The notes beneath the pieces are model-generated. The model was not told where the DNA came from. It searched no databases and was given only the letters and a program-made list of their open reading frames with translations. The position numbers and the translations under genes were made by a program. Source: Ornithinimicrobium flavum (GTDB lineage Bacteria > Actinomycetota > Actinomycetes > Actinomycetales > Dermatophilaceae). Taken from it: a stretch of 64,000 nt of DNA. This document shows, piece by piece, positions 1-9,090 of this stretch. Positions within the stretch are counted from its first letter, which is position 1. The number at the start of each line of letters is the position of its first letter. The DNA lies in assembly GCF_004526345.1 (NCBI RefSeq), contig NZ_CP038213.1:1116001-1180000 (forward strand). The letters run 5' to 3'.

Positions 1-139
1 ATCCACCTCAGCGTGGCTCTCCGGCCGCCCGAGGTCGACATGGGGAACATATGCCCAGGAATTGCAGTCCCTGCTCGCAGGACACTGTCGCGGGCGCAAC
101 GTCGCCTCAGCGGGTCCACACATGGAGGAAGATTGCCAC

Positions 140-1053
140 ATGAGGTCTCAACCGTCCGGAGCCGATCTTGAGTTGATCTCCTTGGTCATGGACGAGACAG
201 GGGCCCACGTGACCCCGACCCAACTCGAACGCTGGCGGATGCGAGGACTCCTTCCTCGAGCCCACGTGGTCCGGGAGGGTTTTGGCGGGTCCCGGGTGCC
301 AACCCACGCCGACGACGTCGCTGGGGCGGTTGCCCTGCTTGCGCAGATTTCACGCCGCAGCCGCCCATGGCAGTACTCCGCCATCGAGCTCTTCGACGCC
401 GGGTTCAGCCTCTCGACCGAAGCGGTCCGGGAAACAGCGACGTTCGCCGTCAATCGCTCCGTGAGACCCATGACAAAGGCTTGGGCACGGGCAGAGCTCG
501 AGGCTGTCCCTGCGGAGGATCCTGACGAGGAGCTTGGGGAGATCGGCGAACGAGCTGCCGCCCTCCTCCCCCGAGCGGTTTGGAAGAGCGTGCAGCTCGA
601 AACCCAGCTCGCACATCCACACGCGACCGCCGGCCAACTGCGAGAGTACGTTGACCGCGCGATGACGTGGAGGCTCGTCGATCTAAACGTGCCTGGGAGG
701 ATGACCGACAAACAACGCAACCTGGCCCGGCACGGCTCCGTGGACCCCATGCCGGTACTTGGCGCCACGGGGGTGCTCCCCCTGCCTAGTGAACGCCTTC
801 AAGTCGCAAGGACGCTCAGCTGGGCCGAGGCAGAGACCTACCGCGAGACGGCTCGCTTAAGTCTGGAGGACAACCCCCATGCGGATCTGAGCACCTTCGT
901 GGTAATGACGTGGATCGTCACCGCGGCGAGACGCAACGAACGCCCGGACGCCCTTGACACCCCTTGCCGCAGGAGCACTTGGTTCAGGAGCTCAACGCGA
1001 TCTGGGAGGCGCAGCAGGGTGCGGATACCGGAGCCGACACCCACTCCGCGTAG
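140..1053 (+). pseudogene. MerR-like DNA-binding protein, one frameshift
   Basis: The ATG at 140 follows a GGAGGAAG ribosome site. Residues about 18 to 60 resemble a MerR-type winged helix (TPTQLERWRMRGLLP, then a GGSR wing), so the product is probably a DNA-binding regulator; the remaining 240 residues are helical and I do not recognise them. The frame that starts at 140 degrades after residue about 273. The frame one base back (CCC TTG CCG from 961) continues with QEHLVQELNAIWEAQQGAD and stops at TAG 1051. A single C lost from the C run at 960 to 963 explains this. It converges on the HEPN-TOPRIM gene, 90 bp away. Regulatory role is inferred from the N-terminus only. Confidence 0.5.
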
Positions 1054-1143
1054 CGACTGCTTGACGACCGCGCGGCGGGCGTCCCCCTTCGCAGCGGGGG
1101 TCCATGCGACCAGGCCAGTGTGTCTGGCAATTCCCTCACTCCG

Positions 1144-2507
1144 TCACGCATGGCCGCCGCGCCACGACGCGGTCAGGTCAGAAAACTCTGAAGCCGGAAT
1201 GTAGGGATCTGGACTTGCGGCGCTGAGCAGCATCTTTGACAGGCGTCGGCATCCGCGGAGCACCTGCTCTGATATGGCATGAGCACTGGGCTCCGCGAGG
1301 GCCCGATCGATGCGTCCTCCGACAATCGCCTTGTGGTCGCTGTCCAGACGGCCCTGGTATTCATTGGCAGTCTCCATGAGGGATAGCCAACGCACTGGGT
1401 ACAGCTCTCCATTCGTGTCGCGCAGGATTTCGTCGCCAAACATGAACTCGATGGAAGCTGCCCGGCCATTTACGACAGTCGTCGCGTAGCCCCCTGGTCC
1501 AAGCGTCGGGTAGCTGGCTGCGTACGGAACGTCGGGGAGATTGGTCACGGCGATACGGGAGGGAAGCCCCAACCTAACGAGCTGCTGTGCCGCGACTCGC
1601 CCCGCCGTGTCGTTGTCGAGAACAGCAACGATGCGGTTCATCACTTTCGCGGCCGCCATCCCCTTGGTGAGCGAGACCACTCGATCCGTCCCCCCAGGTG
1701 CCCGGTACTCGGCGAAATCGAGGAATTCGAATAGGTGTGCGGTAGCGGGCGCGGCTATCTCGAGGGCACGGCGTAGCCACCTCGCATCACTTTCGCCCTC
1801 GGTGATGACAATGACGGGTCCGCTCGCGGCGACGGCGGCGGCCATCCGGGTACGGGCGTCTGGTGGGGCTTGTCGTCCGCGTTCATCCACCCACCGAGGA
1901 CGAGGTCGGTGAGGTCAAGAGTTACCGTTGTGGCGGGGCGCGTGTTGACGAGGGAGAGGGCCAGAGCGAACCGTGGATCGTCGAAGCTCTCTCGCAATGA
2001 TTCCCATTGATGCTCGAGGAAACGGCGCTCGTGGTCGATTATGCGATCCCTCGGGACCTCGGCGATCACGGCCTGACCCCGGCGACTAGTCAAGGCCGCG
2101 GTGACAGCGGCACCGTCGGGGTAGGTTGTCTGTCCCTCGGGCCACGAGTCACGCAAGTCGATGCCGTCGTCCTCGGTGTCGCGAGCTAGCTCCTCGTCGA
2201 AGAAAGCGATGCAGAGTGACTGCACGCGCTCGGAAGAAAAGCCCTGAAGGTCGAGGCGGAAGCGGAGGGTCTCGGCCGGGGCGCTGTATCCCATCAGACG
2301 GGTGTGCCAAGACGGCGGCCGGTCGTCCGTCGCGACCTCCGCCCCGCCGTCGGCCAGTCTTTCGAACTCGGCTAGTTCGTTGCGCTTGACCTCGTCGACG
2401 AAGCGGTCAGCCTCCGTGAAGACCAGCATCAACTGGTCCGAGACGAAGTTCTTGCCGAAGACAGGGGCCACCCGCTTCCCTACCTCTATCTGCCACCAAG
2501 AGCCCAC
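1144..2507 (-). pseudogene. HEPN/TOPRIM two-domain protein, frameshifted
   Basis: Two overlapping reading frames together give one HEPN-Toprim protein of about 454 residues. The first part (GTG at 2507, protein begins GSWWQIEVG, then FTEADRF) matches the HEPN/Toprim N-terminal family, whose members commonly begin MGSW. The second part carries a TOPRIM core: ITEGESD (catalytic Glu), FEFLDF, and VLDNDTAG (the Asp pair). A -1 shift near 1870 to 1885 joins them, equivalent to one lost base. TOPRIM domains of this class occur in OLD-like nucleases and other defence proteins, and HEPN domains are often RNases, so a nucleic-acid-cleaving defence role is inferred. The gene lost its native upstream region to the insertion sequence ending at 2522. 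Confidence 0.7.
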
Positions 2508-2513
2508 TCCTGC

Positions 2514-2521
2514 ACCATAGT
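2514..2521. repeat. Target-site duplication, left copy
   Basis: ACCATAGT directly abuts the left inverted repeat of the insertion sequence and is repeated exactly at 3946 to 3953. Eight bases is the usual ISL3-family duplication length. Confidence 0.95.
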
Positions 2522-3945
2522 GGCTCTTCACAGTTGAGGGTGTAGAGGGCGCTGGCGCGTCGGTCACGGGGTAGACGTCGAGGTCTTCCGATGATGGAGG
2601 TTCCTACGCCGCCCATCCGAAAGACCTCGACATGTCCGACGCTACCTTCACGCGCCCCGACCTGACTACCTTCGCCGGCCTGGACGACCTGGGTCTGGTG
2701 GTCACCGGCCAGCTGCTCAAGCCTGACCGTGCGGTGCTGGCCTGCCGGGTCCTCGAGCCGGACGACTGGTGCAAGCGGTGCGGCTGCCATGGCGTTCCGC
2801 GGGACACCGTGACCCGACAGCTGGCGCACGAGCCGTTCGGGTGGCGTCCCACCACACTGTTGCTCACCATCCGACGCTACCGGTGCACCGAGTGCAGCCA
2901 CGTGTGGCGTCAGGACACCACGGCCGCGGCCGAGCCACGGGCGAAGATCTCCCGCGCCGGGCTGCGGTGGGGCCTGGTCGCGATCGTGGTCGGCCACCTG
3001 TCGATGTCCCGGGTCGCCGAGGGCCTGGCGGTGTCGTGGAACACCGCCAACGACGCGGTCCTGGCCGAAGGACAGCGGCTGCTCATCGCCGACCCGACCC
3101 GGCTGGATGGCGTCCGTGTCTTAGGCGTGGATGAGCACGTCTGGCGGCACACTCGGCGTGGTGACAAGTACGTCACCGTGATCATCGACCTCACCCCGGT
3201 CCGCGACGGCACCGGCCCCTCCCGCCTGCTGGACGTCGTCGAGGGGAGGTCCAAGGCAGCGTTCAAGGACTGGCTCGCGCAGCGGGACCAGGCCTGGCGC
3301 GACGGGATCGAGGCCGTGGCCATGGATGGGTTCGCCGGCTTCAAAACCGCCACCACCGAGGAGCTGCCCGAGGCTGTGACGGTCATGGATCCATTTCACG
3401 TCATCCGGTTGGCCGGTGACGCCCTCGATGAGTGCCGCCGTCGCGTGCAGCAGGAGCTGCACGGGCACCGCGGCCGCAAGGGCGACCCCCTCTACTCCGC
3501 CCGTCGGACTCTGCACACCGGCGCCGACCTGCTCACCGACCGTCAGCACGAGCGTCTCGACAGGCTCTTCGCCGGCGATGAGCACGTGCAGGTCGAGGTG
3601 ACCTGGGGCATCTACCAGCGGATGATCCACGCCTACCGCGACCCCGACCGCGCCGGCGGCCGGACCGAGATGAGGTCCGTGATCGACGCCCTGACCGAGG
3701 GCGTCCCGGGGCCGCTGGTCGAGCTGCGCAAGCTCGGCCGCACCCTGGCCCGACGAGCCAGCGACGTTCTGGCCTACTTCGACCGGCCCCGCACCAGCAA
3801 CGGCCCTACCGAAGCCGTAAATGGACGGCTCGAGCACCTGCGCGGACTGGCCCTCGGGTTCCGCAACATCACCCACTACATCGCCAGAGCTCTCCTGGAA
3901 GCCGGCGGCTTCAGACCCCAACTACACCCTGGATTGTGAAGAGCC
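2522..3945 (+). mobile_element. Complete ISL3-family insertion sequence, 1424 bp
   Basis: The element is bounded by 24-bp imperfect terminal inverted repeats at 2522 to 2545 and 3922 to 3945, which match at 21 of 24 positions. Both begin GGCTCTTCACA and end GGGTGTAG. It carries one intact transposase gene and is flanked by 8-bp direct repeats, so it is structurally complete and the insertion is probably recent. It sits in the island between the HEPN-TOPRIM gene and the zinc-knuckle gene. Confidence 0.97.
2632..3939 (+). CDS. tnpA: ISL3-family transposase
   Basis: A 435-residue DDE transposase that moves the surrounding element. The N-terminus holds an ISL3-type zinc-finger arrangement (CKRCGC near residue 46 and CTEC near residue 86). 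The DDE core is visible as LGVDEHVW, AMDGFAGFK and the NGPTEAVNGRLEHLR segment, giving Asp, Asp and Glu. Length is normal for ISL3 and the frame is unbroken. The ATG at 2632 has no strong ribosome site. Its stop lies inside the right terminal repeat, six bases from the element end, which is typical of compact insertion sequences. Confidence 0.97.
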   Translation: MSDATFTRPDLTTFAGLDDLGLVVTGQLLKPDRAVLACRVLEPDDWCKRCGCHGVPRDTVTRQLAHEPFGWRPTTLLLTIRRYRCTECSHVWRQDTTAAAEPRAKISRAGLRWGLVAIVVGHLSMSRVAEGLAVSWNTANDAVLAEGQRLLIADPTRLDGVRVLGVDEHVWRHTRRGDKYVTVIIDLTPVRDGTGPSRLLDVVEGRSKAAFKDWLAQRDQAWRDGIEAVAMDGFAGFKTATTEELPEAVTVMDPFHVIRLAGDALDECRRRVQQELHGHRGRKGDPLYSARRTLHTGADLLTDRQHERLDRLFAGDEHVQVEVTWGIYQRMIHAYRDPDRAGGRTEMRSVIDALTEGVPGPLVELRKLGRTLARRASDVLAYFDRPRTSNGPTEAVNGRLEHLRGLALGFRNITHYIARALLEAGGFRPQLHPGL

Positions 3946-3953
3946 ACCATAGT
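3946..3953. repeat. Target-site duplication, right copy
   Basis: ACCATAGT, identical to 2514 to 2521, immediately follows the right terminal inverted repeat. The next 240 bases up to the zinc-knuckle gene show no convincing gene. Confidence 0.95.
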
Positions 3954-4193
3954 TGGCTGCAGCGCGACATGGCTGTGCGCTTGGAGCGCAACTGACTCCT
4001 CATTTCCCGCTGTCGGCCGTCTCAAGGTGCGTCATACCGCCGCGTATAGCCCCCTGTGGGTGCCCCCTCGACGACCCTTGTTCACCGCACTGCAAGCCTC
4101 CCACCGTCCTGGGTGGTTGCCACGATGGCTGGAACCCGCCCACCGTTCACATGCCGTCGGCGTGACAAGCGCGGCCCTGGGCAGCGCCGATCG

Positions 4194-4463
4194 CTAGTTT
4201 GGGCAGGTGCGGATGTTGTGGCCGGAAAGGCCACAACCACTGCACGTATAGGACCGGGTGCTCACCTCCGAGGGGCCGATGGAGGCGGTGTCGACCCGAC
4301 GGCTGACTTCGAACGAGCGCTCGGGCCAGCTGACTCGAAAGGTGGTCTCGGTCTGCCTCAGATCGACCCGCCGGTCGATCCCATTGTTGGTCTGCGCGAT
4401 CGCCTCAAAAGCGCGACGCGCAGGGTCTCCTGCGCTGCTGTTCCGTGCCACCTCTCGCGACAT
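4194..4463 (-). CDS. Small CCHC zinc-knuckle protein
   Basis: An 89-residue protein whose last 16 residues form CSGCGLSGHNIRTC, a C-x2-C-x4-H-x4-C zinc knuckle of the kind that binds single-stranded nucleic acid in retroviral nucleocapsids and eukaryotic RNA-binding proteins. The rest is polar, without signal peptide or membrane segment. The start is secure: ATG at 4463 preceded by AAGGAG at five to six bases. It lies downstream of the coiled-coil gene on the same strand, but with 326 bp between, so it probably has its own promoter. I know no named bacterial family; nucleic-acid binding is inferred from the motif. Confidence 0.7.
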   Translation of the reverse strand: MSREVARNSSAGDPARRAFEAIAQTNNGIDRRVDLRQTETTFRVSWPERSFEVSRRVDTASIGPSEVSTRSYTCSGCGLSGHNIRTCPN

Positions 4464-4789
4464 CACGTCTCCTTCTGTGCCCCATCCGGAAGGCAGATGG
4501 TACAAGCGATGTCCCCTGCGGTGCAATGCCCGTAGCGTCTCTAACCAAGGGGGAGACGTGGTCGGCTGCCTACGCATCCACGGAACGCCAGCACGCGCAG
4601 GCGATCCTGGACTGCCAGGCCCCACCGATCTCTGGCTGAGGGTCCGGAGGCCGGTTGGCCGCGGTTAGCCGTGGAGGCGCGGCGAGCGACGCAAAGACTC
4701 TGCGTGACTGGAACGCCGTCACGATGGCTCTGACGCAAGAGTCGGACTGTGCGGCCTCAAGGGGCTTGGGTCGGCACGCTGCCGCCCAC
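4464..4789. other. Gene-less stretch between coiled-coil and zinc-knuckle genes
   Basis: No frame here has convincing coding character on either strand. It contains the ribosome site of the zinc-knuckle gene at its left end and a hairpin at 4696 to 4743 near the end of the coiled-coil gene. Confidence 0.6.
4696..4743 (-). terminator. Compound hairpin after the coiled-coil gene
   Basis: The outer stem pairs GACTCT (4696 to 4701) with AGAGTC (4738 to 4743) and can be extended by GCGT with ACGC across a one-base bulge. An alternative inner stem pairs CGTGAC (4703 to 4708) with GTCACG (4718 to 4723). The two partly compete for the same bases. It lies about 50 bp beyond the stop of the coiled-coil gene, so a terminator is the simplest reading, though there is no T tract. 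Confidence 0.4.
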
Positions 4790-6763
4790 TCAGGACATGG
4801 TATTGGTCAGGTGCCGCCCGATATACCCCACATAGACCATCCCTGAGCTGGCGACATCGTCGTGATAATACATTCGCGGAGAGATCGACTTTGCGGAGGC
4901 AACCTTCACATGCGCTCCCATAAAAATGGTCTCGGACGGGTCAACGCAGGAAGGCACTGGCAACTCGCGTTGCTTACGCATCTTCGGGTTCGCCTCTACG
5001 GTTGTGGACTCGCCTGCCGCGTGGTTATTGGCGGACCACCCCGGGTAACCTGGAGGCGTCGTCTGGCAGTACGAGTGGAAATTTCCAGTGTGGTCCCCCG
5101 AAACTCGGGCGCTGACGTACCCGCTGAGCGCACGCAATCCGTCCCATGCTCGAGACGCCCACGTACCCCAAGGGTCGTGAGGCTCTAGTTCCAATGCCAC
5201 TCCGCGATCACCGGTGAACACAATGCCGGGCAGCCTGCCCTCGTCCAACCATTCCAACATCTCTGAGAACGCACCTGGGGCTTCATCTGGCGTAGCCTCT
5301 TGCGCCCAGGCGACCTCTCCCATGTCGACCTTTGCGAGTTCGACCCGCAAGCGATCTCTTTCAGCTTCGAGCCGGCGGATTGAGTCCAAGGCGTCCGCAA
5401 TTTCGAACTGTGCCTCGTCGAGATTCTGCCTCAACAGCGCCGTCTCCTCCGTAACGTCGGCGCTCTCGGCCTCCAACCGCTCCAGGCGGCCCCGCAGGAC
5501 CCGTTGCGACAATTGGGAGGATCGACCAGCGAGCAGGACAGTACGAAGTGTCTCGACCAGAGTGGTCGGATCCTGCAGCTGCACCTTCCCGTCAGGTTCC
5601 TCCGAAAACTCGTTCACCAACTCAACGAGATGCCGTAGCAACAGGTCTGTCTCGACTGGCTCGACCTTGGGGAGATCCAGATCGCGTATCCGTGCCTGCT
5701 CCGCCGCGCCGGTGGCCTCGACGATGCCAGCCAGAGTCTTCTCAACTGATTCGCCCTCGGTGCCGCGCGCCTGATCTATCGGTATGTCCCTGGATCGTTC
5801 CACTGAACGGGACACGGATGTACGGGCAGCACGGGCTGCCCATTCAAAGACGAGCTCACTCTCCGACTTCGTCAAGAGGCGGTCCAGGCGCGTGAGTCTT
5901 GTAGGCAATGGCAAGGCCAAGCTGTGCCGACGTGTGGCTGAGGCTAACAACGCCCGAATGCGCCCGTCAGGAGTCTCGGCTAATGTGCGGGCGGATAGGA
6001 GCCGGTGTCTTCGAGCATCTACCGCGGAGGCAGGGTCGACCTCGGGAAGATAGGATCTTATGGAACCGGCTGGTACCGCGTGACTGCGGCCGACCTTCTG
6101 CTCCAGCGCGGCCGACGCTCGCTCGGTTAGGACATAAGTGGCGGCCATACCGACCGTCTCTTTAGTCCACAATGCGACTTGGTCAACCCAACGAATCTGG
6201 TCGGCTCCAGGCACGGGACCTGCAACCTGGAGGGGGACGGTCCGCTCCGGATCGCAGAAGGCGTCGATGAGTTCATCCACCTCGTCCTCGTCGATCACGA
6301 GTCGAGGTCGATCGTTAAGGCGTGCTGGACCGTTGTACGCCTCAACGGCACCAAGAATATTGCGCACTAGTCGCGGGGTCGCCGTGAATCGAGCCTGGCG
6401 GCTGCGCTGCTCCCCTTCGTCCTCTGAACGAGACGCCGCAGCGGGTGCCTCCACGGCAACCCACAGCCAGCCGGGCTCCCGTTCACCACTGGGCTGGTGG
6501 GCTGTGAGGGTCGTAACCCAGCGTCCAGCAGCGTTCTCTTCCTCCAGACGGTACCGGACAGCATGGGGAGCGTTCGGCGGGGTTAGCGCAACGGTCGTCA
6601 ACAAGTGCCCGTCTGCCAGCACATGCATGCCGGGATCGGCCGGTACATGGTCAAACTTCTTGTGCCGAAGCCAGGCATGGAACTCTGTCTCGGCAAGTTC
6701 GAGAACGCGATCCTGCACGTTCAACACTGATCGGTACCCGACTGGCAAAACACCACCCCACAT
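4790..6763 (-). CDS. Large coiled-coil protein of unknown function
   Basis: A 657-residue soluble protein that I do not recognise. It has a mixed alpha/beta N-terminal half, an acidic stretch near residue 150 (DEDEVDELIDAF), and a heptad-rich coiled coil at about residues 430 to 490 (RLERLEAESADVTEE, then RRLEAERDRLRVEL). The last 100 residues look like a compact separate domain, with MYYHDD and VYVGYIGRHL motifs near the end. No Walker A, nuclease or transmembrane motif is obvious. The ATG at 6763 lacks a ribosome site; a GTG a few codons in could be the true start. Island position suggests a defence or mobile-element role, but this is inference. Confidence 0.75.
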   Translation of the reverse strand: MWGGVLPVGYRSVLNVQDRVLELAETEFHAWLRHKKFDHVPADPGMHVLADGHLLTTVALTPPNAPHAVRYRLEEENAAGRWVTTLTAHQPSGEREPGWLWVAVEAPAAASRSEDEGEQRSRQARFTATPRLVRNILGAVEAYNGPARLNDRPRLVIDEDEVDELIDAFCDPERTVPLQVAGPVPGADQIRWVDQVALWTKETVGMAATYVLTERASAALEQKVGRSHAVPAGSIRSYLPEVDPASAVDARRHRLLSARTLAETPDGRIRALLASATRRHSLALPLPTRLTRLDRLLTKSESELVFEWAARAARTSVSRSVERSRDIPIDQARGTEGESVEKTLAGIVEATGAAEQARIRDLDLPKVEPVETDLLLRHLVELVNEFSEEPDGKVQLQDPTTLVETLRTVLLAGRSSQLSQRVLRGRLERLEAESADVTEETALLRQNLDEAQFEIADALDSIRRLEAERDRLRVELAKVDMGEVAWAQEATPDEAPGAFSEMLEWLDEGRLPGIVFTGDRGVALELEPHDPWGTWASRAWDGLRALSGYVSARVSGDHTGNFHSYCQTTPPGYPGWSANNHAAGESTTVEANPKMRKQRELPVPSCVDPSETIFMGAHVKVASAKSISPRMYYHDDVASSGMVYVGYIGRHLTNTMS

Positions 6764-7622
6764 CGAACGCTGGTTTCGTCGCCCAGACTACCCAACCGGA
6801 GCGCGTTGCCTGCAAGGTGGGTGCTACGACACAGCGCACGGCGCAGTGGAGACACCCGCGCGAATGTCACTGGATCGGGGTTCGTAGGTTGGGCGGGTAC
6901 GCGGTGGATGAGGTTCCGCGCCGGTCAGCCCGAGCTGACACCCGACGACCCTGGGCGTCAAGGCAGCAGGTTGGCTGGCGTATCGCTCGCCGGCGACTAC
7001 GTTCGCTATGTTGCGCGGTGGCAATAGACAACCCCCGCCCTGGGAACGCAACCTCCTCCAGCCATAAGCTTGAGAACAAGACAAGATCAGATCACCAAGC
7101 GTGCTCAATCACTCGCCGTCCAGCAGCGACTAACGATCACGTTGGAGCTGATACAGAAGCCGCCGAGGCTGTTCTATATTGTGGGTTTCCTCTTGTCATA
7201 CTTGCAGCTCCCGGCACAGGACAAGTTGAGCCCGGGGATGAAGCCGTTCAGCCTGCCCGCTATGTAAGCGGAGACACAGCTGTGATGCATGTCTCACGGC
7301 GCCGGTAGCATTATCTCGACGCTGTCTCGGCCTGACCAGGCGTCCTAGCCCGAGGCGGCTTTGAGCATGTGCGACTTATGACTGGCGTGGCGGAGGTCCT
7401 GTATTGGCGTGACCGAACGTCGCCGTGCAACCCGAGCGACCACAACGGGCCGCGCGTCATACCGCCGCTTTAGACGCACAAATCAAGACTGTCCGTCGGG
7501 GGCGGCTTCGACGCCTGGCATCCTGGTCGCCGCTGGTCGAGTGTGTCAGCGCGCACGGTTGACGACATTGGGTTTTCAGAGGGAGAGGTTCGAAGTCCGG
7601 TCACGTCCGGCAGGCTCTGACC
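6764..7622. other. Gene-poor 859-bp stretch
   Basis: This region has noticeably lower GC than most of the window, particularly from 7060 to 7320. No frame shows a ribosome site plus plausible codon use. A TTG-started 65-codon frame at 7070 to 7267 has one hydrophobic segment (LFYIVGFLLSYL) but nothing else to support it. I see no tRNA, array or clear inverted repeat. It presumably contains the promoter of the coiled-coil gene and decayed sequence. Confidence 0.5.
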
Positions 7623-8918
7623 TCAGCGTGCGTATTGCTTTCGCAGGGCAGAGAGCCGCTGTCGGAGCGGTGTCCGAGGGACCTTGGCGAGGTTCAACGG
7701 TGGGTCCAGCTCGCGGAGGATGTCCGTCTCAAGGGCATTCAGCGTGTGCGCGTTCGCCACAGGGATGAGCACGACGCGCAGGTGGGCATGCATCCAGAAG
7801 GTGAGTCGTGCTTCGTCGATGGTCGGCTGCCCGTAGGCGTGCGCCAGCACGGAGCCGATGCTCCGACGAAGGGTAGAGAACTCGTTGTTCTTGCCCAAGT
7901 GCATGGTGGAGATGCGGCCCCAGAGGGTGTTTGACGAGATCGCGCCGCTCTTGCGAGTCGCCCCGGCGAGTCCGGCGTAGATGAGGCCAGGAGCGATCTC
8001 GTGCTCAAGCCCCGCGGACAGGTCCTTTGCTCCGGCGTCGTCGACCCACCAGCTGTACATTCCAGGAGATCGCAGGCCACTTCCAGCCGTCTCCAGGACG
8101 TCGTCGAGCGCCCTCGCCCCTGAGCGGTCTGAGAGTTGCACGACGATCTCAGCCACGTTGTCGGTGGGGGCAATCTTCTTATGGAGGTACCACGAGAGGC
8201 GCTGGCCAATCGTCATCCCCTTGAGCTGGTCGACGATGACGGCGCCCTTTGGGCTGACAGCCGCGTCGACGGCCTTGACGTAGGTCGATCCGGCATGGAT
8301 ATCAAGGATGCGGCCCCGAAGCGGGCCGACGGCCTGCTCCAGCTGCTGCGCCACTTTCTGGCCCCAGCGCGCCTGGTAGGCGGGGCCCGTCTTAGCGAGG
8401 TAGCAATCGTACGGCTCGAGCCATTCGTCGGGAGCAACCAGGCCGTGTTCAGCAGAGAGGATGTACCACGGCTTACCAGTGCTCTCGGCGTAGGCGCGCA
8501 TCTTCGCGAAGTAGGGCGAAGTGTAGAGCTCTTTCGCCGGTCCCCCGCATGTTTGCTTGCTCTTCACGCAGCCGATCAGCACGACGTCGGCTGCCGAAGG
8601 TACCGCAGGCCGGCTCGGAGATGTGAAGGGTGTCCCTGCGGGCCGTGCCGGGCCAGCCGGTATGAGGGAGCCGGCTTCACCCTTGCCCACGCTGAAACCC
8701 AGCTTCACTAGCAAGTGTTGGGCGCTTTGCGACTGGAACTCACTCTTGGCCAGGCCGGTGGCCAGCGCCAACACCTGCTTGACGGGCCACCGTGTCCCGT
8801 CGATGTCGACCCAGTACTGGTAGATCTTGTCAGGATGATGGTTCGCGAGACGCTTTCGCACATCGGTGTCCGACAACTCGAACCGCCGACCCGTGAGGGT
8901 GAACGAGATCGTGCCCAC
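7623..8918 (-). CDS. DUF6884 plus GIY-YIG domain protein
   Basis: A 431-residue multidomain protein. The GTG at 8918 is chosen because GGGAGG lies five bases upstream, although the frame stays open further. Residues about 1 to 85 form a small domain with RWPVKQVLALATGL that I cannot name. Residues about 115 to 240 match DUF6884 (LIGCVKSK, ELYTSPYF, ILSAEHGLVAPDEW, EPYD). The C-terminal part (GMYSWWV, GLIYAGLAG, NTLWGRI) matches the GIY-YIG-like family often fused to DUF6884. A nuclease or nucleotide-modifying activity is plausible. It is divergent from the helicase gene with 172 bp between the starts, so the two likely share a control region and function. Confidence 0.75.
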   Translation of the reverse strand: MGTISFTLTGRRFELSDTDVRKRLANHHPDKIYQYWVDIDGTRWPVKQVLALATGLAKSEFQSQSAQHLLVKLGFSVGKGEAGSLIPAGPARPAGTPFTSPSRPAVPSAADVVLIGCVKSKQTCGGPAKELYTSPYFAKMRAYAESTGKPWYILSAEHGLVAPDEWLEPYDCYLAKTGPAYQARWGQKVAQQLEQAVGPLRGRILDIHAGSTYVKAVDAAVSPKGAVIVDQLKGMTIGQRLSWYLHKKIAPTDNVAEIVVQLSDRSGARALDDVLETAGSGLRSPGMYSWWVDDAGAKDLSAGLEHEIAPGLIYAGLAGATRKSGAISSNTLWGRISTMHLGKNNEFSTLRRSIGSVLAHAYGQPTIDEARLTFWMHAHLRVVLIPVANAHTLNALETDILRELDPPLNLAKVPRTPLRQRLSALRKQYAR

Positions 8919-9090
8919 GAGCGCCTCCCTTCCGCTCTTCGGAGCTGCGCCACACTCCACTCTACGTGCGCGTTCTTGCTCGCTCACTGCGTTGCGCCGC
9001 TGATCTCCAGGACCCGACCGGGCAACAGGATAGGACGACGGGGGCCGCTCCCGCGGAACTCCATGAGTCCTCGTCTGACAAGCTGTGCGC

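Noticed and set aside
7070..7267. 65-codon TTG-started frame with one hydrophobic stretch
   Set aside because: There is no ribosome site, codon use is atypical, and no family is recognisable; probably chance in a lower-GC gap.
7575..7605. GGTTCGAAGTCC resembling a tRNA T-arm
   Set aside because: The flanking bases do not form a T-stem, and no acceptor or anticodon arms can be built around it.
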